From Sialis fuliginosa (lineage: Eukaryota; Arthropoda; Insecta; Megaloptera; Sialidae), in NCBI GenBank assembly GCA_961205875.1, contig OY540817.1, forward strand, positions 17,457,001 to 17,521,000: a stretch of 64,000 nt of DNA, read 5' to 3'. The stretch's first letter is position 1; each line of letters starts with the position of its first letter. A program made the translations under genes and the position numbers. A model generated the notes under the pieces. The model had not been told where the DNA came from and ran no database searches. It worked only from the letters and a program-made list of their open reading frames with translations. Below are positions 11,269 to 23,360 of this stretch, in pieces.

Positions 11269-13099
11269 CTAAAGTTTATATGTTCCTAAATTCACTTTAA
11301 AAGTGGGTTCATGATTACTTATAATTTTTAGATAATACTCATACAACTATTTATATTAAATTTTAAAATATAACTTTTAATATTATTTCTATAAATAATA
11401 ATAAAAAAAAAATTATCTTGTATAAGAATATACTTCACATTTCCTAAATAAAAAAACTATGCATTATTTTAAATTAATGTTGAGTTCATATTCAATATTC
11501 CATAATGTTATAAACCTCTTACACATGAAAAAAGTCAAAAAAGACAAAAATATTACAACCCTTATCAAAAGCATGCCCTGTTCCTTTTTCACATCACGCT
11601 TAAATAAACTCCACAAAATTGGCGAATAAAAAAGAAAGACAGATAATTTTTATGAATAGGGTACAATAGCTCCATCACGCTCAATCAAACGCCATAATTA
11701 TTTTTGGAATAAAATCGCGTCAATTATATACCAGAGAAGGACAAAGATATTGTTTATAATACGATATTGGATTATTGTCTTTGTTTTATAAAGGACTTCC
11801 TGCACACAACTAGGTGGAGTCAATCTTTGATTTGTGTGGAATGAACACGTCGCCATGTTGTGACGTCACACGAGTGCCACCCGTGATTTGTCGAGTGTTT
11901 TTTGTGGGGTTTTTAATGTGTTTGGTTGGTATTAAAGGTGAAGTAAATGTAATGAAGATATTTTATGAATCACCGATTCACAAAAGCATTATTATTATTT
12001 TTAATTACGAGTTTGCGTTGATGAAAAAAATAACAATAGTAAATAAAATAATGCAAATGGATTTGTAATTAATTTATATATAAATTAATAAATATATAAA
12101 AAACAAACTAAAAAAAGATGTTCTGCCACTATTTCATTTGTTAATCGTTTCCAATTTTTCATTAAAAATTAAAATTTTAATTTTTCATACACTAACTTAG
12201 GTTATAATTATCCAATTTCAATAAACAGTTACAAGGTATTCAATGTTATCTACGGTCTGAATATATAAAAATAGATATTTTTTTACCAGTGTTTAATTAA
12301 AAGGAAATATTCATTCCATCACATTTATATTATTTTAAAAATGAATTCACCTAAAGAAAATAAAAACTTTATTTATAATTTTTAGCAAGTATTAAAAGCA
12401 AGGCAACAATTTTAAAATACAAATTGAATTTTCTCTACTTTTATCTAAATGCAGTTACCATATTTATGTGCTTAGCAGGGCAGTATAAGAATGGATTAAG
12501 TATTATTATATAGCAACTATATATCATAAATATTTAAATTAAATAAAAATACAAAAAAAATACTTTTAATGGTTGTTAGAAACAACCCGATAAAATCAAT
12601 ATAATTTTTACCGATAATTATCGTTCTATCATTCTTGACAAGTACAATTACAATTCAATTTGGAATAACAATAATTGATACAATCAATAATACAAATCTG
12701 AAAGACGAATCGGAGCTGGAGTACTTTATCATTAGAAATCAAAAACCATTAACGAGAAGAACAAAATAATAAAGTATTTTCGAACACGATTCTCAAATAA
12801 TCATCCCAATTCCATTGCCGATATTCAAATCTGATTTTAAAGAGAGAAAAAATAAGTATATACACTTTATTTGAATACTTGAATATGATACGCATATTCA
12901 TTAAAAATATCATCTACCATATATGTATAAGGAAAAGTTGATTATTATAGGCATATATTATATATCTAATATATTATAATATAAGTGTACATATGTTTGT
13001 AAAAATGCATTATTTTTTTTCTTCTCTCTCATTACAAATTAAGTTATTTTATAACTTCAAATAAATCATTGCCGAAGGATTACCTTGTAGTTCAATTTT
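11269..13099. other. Intergenic DNA with a possible promoter-like patch near 11780-11940
   Basis: No gene is supported. The patch has TATAAAG at about 11787, a perfect TGACGTCA (CRE-type) at 11861-11868 and an 84-codon open frame (11814-12068) that I do not recognise. The rest is AT-rich with no repeat copies noticed. Confidence 0.3.
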
Positions 13100-13693
13100 A
13101 AGAGATGCCACAAAGGAGGGTCCCATTTCCCATTTAAATAACATTGAAAAAAATTTATTTACTATCAAAGTTGGTATTGCTGATTCATGATAACTGATAA
13201 AAAAATAAGGCCGTCATTCTGTAGAGAATAAAATTATTTTCTAACAATGCCAGTTATCGGTTGGGTCATTCTTTCTCCGTTAGCTCAGTAGTAGGGTAAT
13301 ATATTGCTATTTAATTAATATTTATAGAATATTTATGTTTAAATGCTGATTTTTGTAAAAAATATTTTTAAAACGCTTATAAGTTTCATTCATTTTTTTT
13401 TTTTTATAAATAAATTTCTTGTCAGCTGGATTTCTTCCTCTTCTGACAGCTCCTTCGTGATATTATCCAATCTAATATTTCATTCATTGCATTTACACTT
13501 ATATCTCTCTAGACTATTTTTATAGAGATTTAAATTTCCCATAAAATTTAACTTATTTTTATAAAAACAATAGTTAAGTTGTGAGAGCCTTTTAGACGTT
13601 AGAATATCTGTAACTTTAGATACGTTGAAATGGGGATCATGACTTTGGAGACACTTTTATACAGAATTATATCTTCTACAAAATGTTGTTTTT
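13100..13693 (+). repeat. Inverted-repeat family G, copy 1, with shared left flank
   Basis: From 13207 (AAGGCCGTCATTCTGTAGAG) to 13693 the ends are inverted partners (right end near AATTATATCTTCTACAAAAT). The left flank 13100-13206 also matches 49913-50024 in the same orientation, while the interior is reversed relative to the copy at 50025-50374. No transposase frame. Confidence 0.6.
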
Positions 13694-14735
13694 AAGAGGA
13701 AGACAACCATAATTTGATTAGTGCGCTGTTTTGGAAGCACTGGTTCAGTAAAACGTAAGACATATTGACGAACCGCGGGAGTGACAAATGAAGTCACAAT
13801 CAAGCGGCAATTCGTGAAACAACGTGATGTAATTGATTGGACTTTATAAGAAATCCGGATATGGATCCGTTACACGACGCAGTTGACACAAGAACAGGGC
13901 AGGAACCAGAGGATTTTATGTATTTTATAGTAAATACTTTTATGTACTATACCTACAAATAAGTCCCTTGAATTTAATTAAATAAAATATAAAATACATT
14001 GAAATTTCTTCAAAGACAACATTTAATTCTTTATGTACAGTAGTTAATTTCTGCACACGAAATATAAAAGCAATATCAAGCTTTTTATTTAAGCTTTATA
14101 AAACTAACAAAAATATATAAATACCTATAAAAAAAACCCTGAACCAAATATACCTATGCTATCCCCCATTTTTATCGCTTCAATTCTGTTAATATGACCA
14201 CCATATCCGACTTACTTTGCAGTAAATGGTCCATCAGCAACCTCCACCATCCATCTTATGTCTCTGTAAACCTTACCAATCTGTCAATTGAAAACGACTT
14301 TTTAAAATTTATTTAGCAGAGTAAAAATCTTGTAAAATTTATTGTTTTTTTTTTTATAAAAAACATTAACTGTTTTTGAACAATTTAATATATGCAATGG
14401 CAGATTAAAAACTACCTTTATTTTCTTATACTTTAATGGTACTACTAGAAAACGAAGAAACTGTTTTCTTAGTCGCTTAAACTATCTATTTACATAAACC
14501 ATATACCTTAACGACAATAAAATAATTTTTTATTAAAAATGTAAATGTCTTTGGACCCGACTGGTTCCTTTAGACAGCCATTGTGTGGTTAACTAACATT
14601 GTTGACAATAAAATAATGTCACTCAACATGTGTTTCGACTTCACAAAAAATGTTCACCAGGAGAATTGAGTCAGTCAGGAACTATAATGATAATATTGTA
14701 AAATTGTGGTTGAGATGTATATATTTATCGCATTC
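13694..14735. other. Intergenic DNA, no gene seen
   Basis: No supported gene or RNA. A moderately GC patch at 13725-13910 has no recognised content. Confidence 0.4.
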
Positions 14736-15180
14736 AGAAGTGGTCGACCAGTTTTCATTCAAATTCGCTTATCACAAACTTAATAGGCTCCACCCATTTG
14801 ATTATTATACTATTCAAATAATTGCTCCATGTACCAAACAAAGACAGATATTTTCAAAACTCATTTGCTAGATAAAGAAGTACTCTTCGTTTATAGTACT
14901 CATATATATTTATGCGATTAAAATATTATGTAATCTATTGAAAATTGTATAAGTAAATTTTGTGCTAATAAATATTTGATATACCGAATTTTAGTATTTA
15001 AATATGTTAATTAAACTTGATATAAATTTAATTAATGAAATGGACGTATATTTGTATTTATATTTAAAATGATGTAAGTACATAAGCTCCGCTCTAGAAA
15101 AAGATAACCAATGATGTTTGTCTTAATATTTTCGAATCAGTTGTAAACGATTCTGACCTTTAGAATGGCAGACGACTTCT
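14736..15180 (+). mobile_element. Dispersed inverted-repeat family B, copy 2 (longest)
   Basis: Starts AGAAGTGGTCGACCAG and ends GGCAGACGACTTCT, its inverted partner. It is the fullest copy of the family along with 38699-39129. The 73-codon open frame 14650-14871 is inside and overlapping and is not considered a gene. Confidence 0.8.
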
Positions 15181-15210
15181 AAAGGACATAGTAAATATTT
15201 CTCTTCTCAA

Positions 15211-15553
15211 TTATAATAATAATAATAATAATAATAATCTTTATTGTTATTGTACATAGTACATAAATTGCATCAAATTACAATTTAAAATTTACATTAA
15301 AATTACAATAAAAATTAGAATATATATTTAAGATTTACCCTGACAATTCCTATTCAACAAACTCTCTTATTGAGTAAAAATTTTTCACATAGAGCCACTC
15401 TTTCAACCTATTTTTGAACTCTTTTACTGGTAGTTGTTTAAGTTCTTGGGGCAGTTTGTTGAATAGTCTTAAGCAGCTATTTACAACCCCATTGAGTACA
15501 TAGTTTTTCTTTGTGTTGCTTATTACGATACAAAAACAAACCCCCAAATACAA
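15211..15553 (-). pseudogene. 3' end of a non-LTR retrotransposon (5'-truncated), with (ATT)n tail
   Basis: On the minus strand the frame ending at 15350 encodes a segment with NGVVNSCLRLFNKLPQELK and then KEFKNRLKEWL.....FYSIREF. This resembles the C-terminal tail after the reverse transcriptase of jockey/CR1-type LINEs. The stop is followed by about 110 bp of AT-rich 3' UTR and an (ATT)n microsatellite at 15211-15240 (read as AAT on +), the usual tail of such elements. The RT catalytic part is absent, so this is a dead fragment. The 5' break lies somewhere near 15550-15620. Confidence 0.6.
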
Positions 15554-15862
15554 TCCTGCGAGATTTACACCATTGCAGATATATACTTAGAGGATTGCGG
15601 GCGTGGGCCGTGGCGTTGGAATGGGGGCAACAGGGGGGATACGTTAACAAAGTGAAAATGACAAAAATCATGTCTCAATCAGATTACAACGTTGCGGTAT
15701 CTCATCTAATGGCATCGTTACACACAGCTCTCTGTCATGTACACCTGCCCGAGAGGTGGTGTGAAGAGGGGGAGGGGGGGGGGGGTTAGAGAGTAAAAAT
15801 GGGGTACAGTGCAAATGTAGATATACTATAAGTTAAAGGTTTTGGGTGGATCTCAAACGGTA
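15554..15862. other. Short non-coding segment with G-rich run
   Basis: Contains GGGGGAGGGG-type runs near 15768-15786. The 92-codon frame across 15511-15789 is antisense to the LINE fragment in its first part and is not considered real. Confidence 0.4.
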
Positions 15863-16359
15863 AGGTACTGGCACCAGTTAAGGCCGCTATTATTGTGATT
15901 GATGGGCTTCTTTTTTGCAATTCTCATGTTACTAATAAAACAAGTTACTCTTTATTTAATCAATTTAATTACCAAAGTCCGCAAATATAGTTTTGTATGT
16001 ATTTTCTCCAGTAATGGATAGAGTTAAACCAGTAATGAGCACGCAGTGATGGTCATTTGCTAATGATTATAAAATGATAAGTACTACGACACAAAAGTTA
16101 TAAAAGAAAGAATCGTCAAATTTGAAGCAATGTAAAGTAGTTACTATGATAATATAATAATTAATAATTAGTTTAAATGTCCACCATTTTGACACCTGTT
16201 GGTTGATTGTCATCAAATCACGCTGTAAGACAGTTAAATGTAAATAGATTAATATTCAGAAATGGTAGTAATCAAATATCAACAAATATTTCTAATTCAG
16301 TACAATTAATTAAAAAATAGCCATTACTGAAATCATATCCAAGACTGGTACCAGTACCT
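15863..16359 (-). mobile_element. MITE family A, copy 3 (reverse orientation)
   Basis: AGGTACTGGCACCAGT at the left and CTGGTACCAGTACCT at the right, each next to TA. The interior is the reverse complement of copies 1, 2 and 6. Confidence 0.85.
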
Positions 16360-16645
16360 TATGACTTTTTTTTAGAAAGTAAATTTTGAAGTTATGCATG
16401 ATAGAAATTCGTCTGTTGATTCTTGATTTCAGGATTAAATCTTACCATTTTGTTTACTGTATCGGCCGACGTTTTGTCAGCAATAAGGCTGCACGGAAGA
16501 CGAGAGTCAAATAAACAAAAAATAAATAAAATAAATCGAATATTTTACATTTTAATTTAATTACTTATTGATTTAAAATCTAATATCTATTCAATTTTTA
16601 CTAATTATTGATAATCTTTATAAAAAAAATTAAAACTTTGGCTGA
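16360..16645. other. Intergenic DNA with a dispersed fragment
   Basis: The phrase TATCGGCCGACGTTTTGTCA at about 16461 is echoed at 51116 (TTATCGGCCAACGTTTCGTCA-like), a fragment type common in insect repeats. No gene. Confidence 0.35.
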
Positions 16646-16914
16646 AGTGATCAAATCAGATCTTGATAGATCTGCATTTTGAGACAAACTCATATTTTTT
16701 CACTGGTTTTTAATCTGTGGAGACTTGCAAAGATCTCTAAAGATCGCTGTAGATCGTGATCGAGATTCAAACATTGAAAATTCATAAATTTTCAGTATTA
16801 CAACTATCTTCAGAGATCTTTGTAGATCATTGCAAGTCTCCAGAGATCAAAAACCAGTGAACAAATATGATTTTGTCTCAAAATGCAGATCTATCAAGAT
16901 CTAATTTGATCACT
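16646..16914. repeat. Long GATC-rich palindrome
   Basis: The left arm (AGTGATCAAATCAGATCTTG, then AGATCTGCATTTTGAGACAAA, CACTGGTTTTTAATCT, GGAGACTTGCAAAGATCT) is mirrored in order by the right arm ending TTTGATCACT. Arms are about 110 bp around a loop of roughly 40 bp. It contains an unusual density of GATC tetranucleotides. No coding capacity. Confidence 0.8.
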
Positions 16915-16971
16915 CAGATCTGAAATTTTTTCCTAAGAATGACTAAAACTCATGAAAAAATGGGACCTACT

Positions 16972-17263
16972 CAGAGGCGGATTAAATGTCGAGAGCGCCC
17001 TAGGCAAGCACCTCATCGGCGCCCCTCTCTTCCACTGTTACGTAACTTTTCATATTAATTAAATATAACAATGAAATTTTCGAAATTCAAATATTTTCTT
17101 ATTGTTGCGTCTATATTTTGTTTGTTAAAAATTATCACATCATCTTTTTGTGCACACAAGAATCTTTTTATATTGTGTAAAGTTTATATTGTGCGCGCGC
17201 GCCCCTTTGTAACCTCGCGCCCTAGGCACGTGCCTAATTTGCCTTATGGATAATCCACCTCTG
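16972..17263. mobile_element. hAT-like MITE
   Basis: Ends are CAGAGGCGGATTA and the complement of TAATCCACCTCTG, a typical hAT end. The flanking 8-mers GACCTACT and GGTCTAGT agree at 5 of 8 positions, consistent with an old 8-bp duplication. GCGCCCTAGGCA words sit inside both ends. No transposase. Confidence 0.65.
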
Positions 17264-18224
17264 GGTCTAGTGCATTTTTCGTTTGAGATTTCCACCCGAC
17301 ATGACCGGTAAAATTTCTATTAACTATATATAGATTTCGGAACAAATTATCCGATTATGGTACGTCAAGCCTTTATACTTAAAATATGACTATTTTCCAA
17401 CAACATTTTGTGGACTACTGTTCCCCACACCGCCACCAATCGTTTCTGAATCAAGCTATGTTTTCTAATCGTTACACGAGTTTTCTAACGTTTATTTGTA
17501 AATTTCGTCATGATTTTTAATGGCGTGTTTTAACGCAGATGGCTCTGAATCCGATACAGCAATTGTTTGATAATGCGATATACTACAATTGTTATCTTTT
17601 ATCTCGTTTGTATTTTAATGGCATATGCTTTCATGTGTTTTTAGTTATTGGTATTGTAATCATGAGCGTATATGCAGTTGTTTATTTTCAGGGAATAAAT
17701 ATTCTATGCATAGATATTTCTTCGTGAAAATTTTATAAATTTAATTTAATTTCAATATTATAACAAGCTGTGGACTCTACAAGTCTGGCATTTGTAACTA
17801 AATGCGACCCTTAAATCCACGCAATCAATACTTGAATAATGATTGTTTATTGTTTTTTCACTATTATTGCTACCAAAATAAATTAGATTTTTTCAATTTT
17901 TTTTAATCTACTTTTTGCAGTCTTTTTATTCAAACGGCTGGACGCAATTTGATGAAATTCCTATCAGATCATATTAACGTTAAGTTCTTCGATTGGTATT
18001 CCAATGAAGTTAATATAATTTTTTATTTGCAAGATTTCGTACAGGAAAAGAAATACTACGCACATACGTACGTTCACACACAAATACATCTTTTTAAAAA
18101 AAAGTGTAAAAATACAGTAGTAACTTTGAGACATTAAAATTTGTTATTTCTATTTTCGGACCCATTACAATAACTTCCCTATGCTGGGAAAATTCTTAAA
18201 AGAAATACGCAAGTCTGAGACTTT
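17264..18224. other. Intergenic DNA, no gene supported
   Basis: The frames 17539-17727 and 17949-18137 are short, hydrophobic or basic, and unrecognised. No splice context supports them. Confidence 0.4.
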
Positions 18225-18611
18225 TGCTTCCTCGCAATATCGAAGATGCGAGAAGCTTCGTGATCGTTTTAAAATGAGACAAAAAAATTGTTCTACGAAA
18301 GACAAACACTGTTAATGAAACTTGGTTGGATGGTTGGGTCTAGTTTGAAGATGTATCTTTTCAAAATCATCAAAATCGTGTGTAAGCGGGAGGGGTGACC
18401 TCAAAATATTTATTTTTTCAGATTTCTCAAGAATGACACATGTTACGTGAAAATTTTATAGAAACATTTTTGTAGAGCATTTTATTTCAATATTTTTTAG
18501 TAAAATTGTATAAAAATTAAATGATTAACCAATCCCAGTCAATTTATCTGAACATTTTATCGGTTTTTATTTAAATTGTTCAATAATTGGTGAATTTAGC
18601 ACGAGCAAGCA
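18225..18611 (+). mobile_element. Dispersed element family C, copy 1
   Basis: Starts TGCTTCCTCGCAATATCGAAG and ends GAGCAAGCA, a degraded inverted partner of TGCTTCCTCG. The interior shares TTAATGAAACTTGG, GGAGGGGTGACCTC and TTTTATAGAA.C.TTTTTGTA with copies at 19349, 37200 and 61939. It lies next to copy 2 in the same orientation. Confidence 0.65.
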
Positions 18612-19348
18612 CTGTGCATTTACTTGGTAGAATTTTTTTCGTAACTGTCAGTTATAATATTTAATACTGAGACGAGACATACCCAAATCTCGTTTTGTGT
18701 GCAGCCCTAAATAATATATATACATTGAATTATATAATATATTATATAAACTGGTTTGTATACTTACCCAAATTTCAACAGAATCAAATAATATAATTAA
18801 TGAAACACCGACGTTAGTTATTTTTTCAAGATTTCCAGTAAATAAGTCACACATAATAGTTTTATAACTCAACCAACTCATTAAAAACTCAAGCTGTTGT
18901 TGGAGAAAAGCTAAATACATACATATATACATACATGTCGTTAACAACCTCAAATCTGATGATACCACATCGACATCACACGCATTTGGAAAGTAACAAC
19001 ATAATAAGTAAAACGTATACGTTTAAAGTAAGCCTACCGCGCTAGTGATTTTGAAAAAGGGTAAAATACTTTTGATGGTATGTGTTAATTATGAAATTAT
19101 ACAGTCACAGCCAAATAAATTAACACAAAAGAACCCGAAGAAATTAAATGCAGGGAGTCATTATGTTAAACACTTCTTAGAGGTGTTGATGGGATTATTA
19201 TATGTTTAATTGAACTTATGACGGTCGTACATGTGAGGTCTTGTGTGCACCAAAGGAATTAACGTATGGATTAATTTTTAAAGGGGTAACCAGTGGTGGG
19301 TCGTCATAGAAGTATTTAAAAGTTTTTTAGCTGCCTCTAATTCCGAAT
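18612..19348. other. Spacer between two family C copies
   Basis: No gene is supported. The 106-codon minus frame (18648-18968) is low-complexity hydrophobic and unrecognised. Confidence 0.35.
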
Positions 19349-20000
19349 TGCTTCCTCGCCATATCGAAGATACGAGAAGCTTTGTCATCGTTTTAAAATG
19401 AGAAAAATTTTTTAACTTGATCTTTTCCGTTTCAGATCAAGACAAACACTTTTCGTTCAGTGTCTGTCTGTCTGTCTCCTGATCCCTTGTCATACGCATA
19501 ACTCATGAACCACTGAACTGATATTAATGAAACTTGGTAGGATGGTTGGTTGAGTCTGGCTTGTCGACGGTCCCATTTCGTAAGGGGGAGGGGTGACATC
19601 CCAAAATATTTATTTTTTCAAGATATTTCAAGAACGATACATGTAACGTGAAAATTTTATAGAATCTTTTTTGTAGAGTATTCAATTTTCTTGTAAAATA
19701 TTCCCTTACAAAGATTTATCTCAATTTGCTTTAAAAAATCGTCATTTGTTTTTTTTTTAAATTGCTATTTACTTTGACATATTAAATGTTATTTTGACGT
19801 TTGCATAGCAGAAAAATTTTGATTTAGATTGAAATTGTCAAAAATTCAAAAATATACGAAAAAATATTCAGGCGCGTATTATGAAAAATTTCGAATAAAT
19901 ATTTTTTAATAAAACTATAAAAATTAAATGGCAATCTATGAGAAACTTTATCGATGTTCGATAATTAATTAACGACCTTTGGTAAAAACACGAGGAAGCA
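19349..20000 (+). mobile_element. Dispersed element family C, copy 2 (full length)
   Basis: Begins TGCTTCCTCGCCATATCG and ends CGAGGAAGCA, giving a 10-bp terminal inverted repeat. It includes a GTCT microsatellite (19462-19477) and the block CATACGCATAACTCATGAACC. Copies: 18225 (shortened), 37200 (partial, interrupted) and 61939 (reverse, interrupted). No transposase is encoded. Confidence 0.7.
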
Positions 20001-22389
20001 TTGTGCATTTACTTGGAAGATATTTTTTTACTTCAATAAAGGTTAGATGTTAAAGGGTAAAATGATGATTGAAAATAACTCATTAAAATTGCCATTTGGT
20101 GTAAAATTTAGAAATCTATATCAGAAGGTAAATAAAATAAAACGTTATAATAAATTAAATAAGTAAGTACCTTGAGGGTGCAAATATACGTCTTATATAG
20201 AAATAAAAATTGATCTAAAGTATGGTTGATCATTATTCTTTGGAACTTCAGGAACAAATTGAGTCATTTGGATGATTTTAACAAAAGTTATTAATTTTAT
20301 AATAAATTATTTATTAATATTTTATTAATAAATTTTTACTTCTTTTAAACCCTCCAGAAAGAGTAATTTTTAGTCAAATTCTATATATGTGGTCCCAATT
20401 GATTCATCTATGTGCCTTCAACAAATATCAACCATAAAAATACTTTATCATTGATTTATATTTTGAGATAAATTGAAAAAAAGCTTGGAAACGGGGTTTT
20501 CACTCTTCAATCCCATTTTTAAGGGTGTTACACAATTTTTCTCTAGTCCCAAAATCTATAACAATCAAACTTATGTTTTATTTATTATTTTATAATTGCT
20601 TGTCCCTAAAAGTTAGTGTCAAAATGCTTCCTTTACTGGGCTATCTAACATTGAACGTAAAACATTATATCAATATCTCTTTCATTAGAGCAATACACAA
20701 AATTACAATTGGTTGATACTGGATATCGATAACACTTATTAATATTAAGCCCTGTACCAAATTTCATAACTGTAGCACAATGGGTTCTCAAGATATAAAA
20801 TATAAACTAATTTTGAGTAAAATCTTTGGAGGGCTGTAACCCCTTCATGAAAAATTTCCGGGCACATGTTCATATAATGTTTTTTGCTTAAAATATTTAT
20901 CTCAATCTTCGAGTTCGGCACGACAGTGCTAAATCATCCTGTATATCTATAAGTTAAAAACACTAATTTTTATTTAAATTTAGAATTAGGTAATGAAAGA
21001 TATAAGTATTTTTGATCAATATTAGATTAAATGCACTGATTTTATTTTACAAAATAACCTCAAAAAAAAAACGAAAATCAATTTAATTTTAATAGGTATA
21101 TCTTATAAATATAAATATTTATAAGCACATCAAAAGAGACACAATTATTCTCATCTTACGAACAAAAAACCCATACCAAGTTTTTCAAAATAAAAGCATA
21201 TTATATTTCCTTATTAGAACAAACGAAGGTCCTTTCAGAGGATTCCTTAATCAGTGCACCTTTTTCCATGAAATTAAATAACGGTTATAAAAAGCTGATC
21301 ATCAATTTTCTTCAATAGTTACTCAGTTCTTTCGCGCGTTTTCTTAATTGAGAAATCTCAACAGTATCTTGTTACTTAAAGGAGCGTTTTTTTCTCTGGT
21401 AAGTGAGAGCAGTCGTTTATTTTTTAAACCCAGTAATTAATCTTTTAGTCATTTGTTTTCATCGTTTTCTTTTTTATTTGCTGTTTTCATGTACCTACTT
21501 GAAATTTTCTTGGAATTAAGACGGTCTTTTATAATTGAAATAGTAATTGCAATTAATATAATCATACGTTTTTTTTTAATATATACCTAAGTAGCTATCA
21601 CAGCGTTCGTTGTTTTTTTTTTATAGAAATGACCAATATGTATGATTTCCCATAATTCCCTTAAAGTAATTCAGGACGTCGGGAGGGAGAAAGGGAGGGG
21701 GTAAATTTAATATTTTTTTGCAAGTATACATCCAAGACAATCAAAAGTTATAAAAAATCTACAAGATATGTTTTTTAAGGGGTTGCATCTAATGTATTAA
21801 TTAATTTTTGACATTTTTTTACTGACTTAAATGAAATCATCTTAAAAATGATATTCAAATGGATTTATAAACAAAAAAATTGTTTTTTAATTTTTAGAGC
21901 TCACTTTCCAAAGTGTCTCTGATAAGCAACCGAAAACCGCCAAACAGACATAGTCTCGAAAAAAATTCGGAACTTACGTCGATGTTTATGTACATATAGT
22001 AAAAATGTTTTCAAACTTTAAACTCATTTTTATCGAAACTACGTTTTTAAAAACTGCGGAAAACGTATCTTGACCATTTTCCATCCGATTGACTTGAAAT
22101 TTTAACTGTAACTTCTTAGATAGATTTTACATCGAAGTACTTACGATTTTTACGATTGGTTAAAACAATTTAAGTCATTTTTTTTGTCAAAAACGCGTTT
22201 TTTTGTTCAAAGTGATACAAAATTTGCAAAAATTGATATTTTTTAATAATCGTGTGTATTTCGATAGGAAAACTCATGTAAATAACCTGGAATTTTTTTA
22301 TTTTGTTTTGGATGTTGATCCATAGAAGTTCTGTTTACCGCAGTGGAGCACTTAACAAAAAAAAATACACTCACAATCAGTGTAACAAC
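20001..22389. other. Long intergenic stretch, no gene supported
   Basis: AT-rich DNA. At 20825-20945 the phrase ending AAATCATCCTGTATA resembles the end of a common insect inverted-repeat element. At 21900-22210 the phrase CATTTTCCATCCGATTGACT is typical of dispersed repeats. The 63-codon frame at 20525 is not convincing. Confidence 0.4.
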
Positions 22390-22560
22390 GCTATATTTCA
22401 TAAAAAAAAATTTTTTGTATGTTTTGAGACATGTACATTGTACTATAAACCCTTAAATTTTATTTGATTGCTTTTTTTATTATTCTAAAAAAATTCCTAC
22501 AAAAAGTCTCATTTTCCGAAGTCATGACTAGATTTTACCCCTTGTATACATTTACTAATC
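22390..22560 (-). repeat. Dispersed repeat family E, copy 1
   Basis: The reverse complement shares ACTTCGGAAAATGA, TTTTAGAATAATAAAAAAA and TACATGTCTCAAAA in order with 47618-47770. Confidence 0.6.
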
Positions 22561-22923
22561 TTAAAAATTAAAATATAAAATGGGGTATATTATGTGATTT
22601 ATATTAGTCTGGGGATCTAATGACATGTTTTACTTAATAATAAAATAATTATGTAATTAAAGAGTGCTTTAAATAGTACCTAAAGTCTAACGGATCAATT
22701 TGACTCAACGCCTCCACTGACGGGTTAATATTTTATTGTAAAAACATATGACAAAAAATAAATACGCATCTTGCTCATAAACCCGAACGTCGTTTTCAAT
22801 AATTTCAGGAACCGAAACAATGGTTTGCTCTATAAAAATATCTATATCGATAAAAAATTCGATTACAACCCTTTTATTTTTAATTTCAAACTATTCCCGC
22901 TACAATGTTCCGCTATCTATAAT
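22561..22923. other. Intergenic DNA, nothing recognised
   Basis: No gene or repeat boundary is seen in these 363 bp. Confidence 0.35.
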
Positions 22924-23360
22924 GAGCGTGTTCAGCCGAACTAAGTCCTGAGTAAACTTAGTAAGTTAGTTAGAGTAAGAGAAAGTTTGCCCTAACCGTC
23001 TAAGTACAGTGTGTTTTCCGCCTGGACACACTTACTACTTTATGATAGTTATAAGACTCATAACCTATATACATATTTATGCTCTATCTTGTATGTTGAT
23101 GACATTATTTATTATTGTAATTACACTCGTCCATTTTGTAAAGTTCAATTTTACACAAAAAAAAATATTTTTGACTCACAAATCGTATTATTCCTTTATT
23201 ACTTATTTCTTGTTGATAACGTTTACGTGAGTATACTAAGTAAAATGGCGGCGAGAAAAAAGTTCCTTAGTATCCGTAAAGTGTCCAGGCCGAAAACTTA
23301 GCTTAGTGCACTTACTAACTTACTAAGTTTACTCAGGACTTAGTTCGGCTGAACACGCTC
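22924..23360. mobile_element. Young MITE with a near-perfect terminal inverted repeat of about 47 bp
   Basis: The first 47 bp (begins GAGCGTGTTCAGCCGAACTA) are repeated as the exact complement at the right end (ends TTCGGCTGAACACGCTC). Weaker complementarity continues inward around the GTGTCCAGGC blocks. AAT flanks both sides, compatible with a 3-bp target duplication. The overlapping frames 23009-23301 lie within the element and are not treated as genes. Near-identity of the arms suggests recent movement. Confidence 0.8.

Noticed and set aside
11814..12068. 84-codon open frame with CRE site inside
   Set aside because: No signal peptide, domain or exon partner; kept only as a possible promoter patch.
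13275..13300. tRNA-like A-box (TTAGCTCAGTAGTAGG)
   Set aside because: No B-box or cloverleaf follows, and the sequence is part of a repeat present again at about 50310 in reverse.
15511..15789. 92-codon plus open frame
   Set aside because: Runs antisense to the LINE fragment and ends in a G-run; no domain.
23009..23301. Two overlapping open frames (73 and 96 codons)
   Set aside because: They lie wholly inside the MITE 22924-23360 and show no domain.
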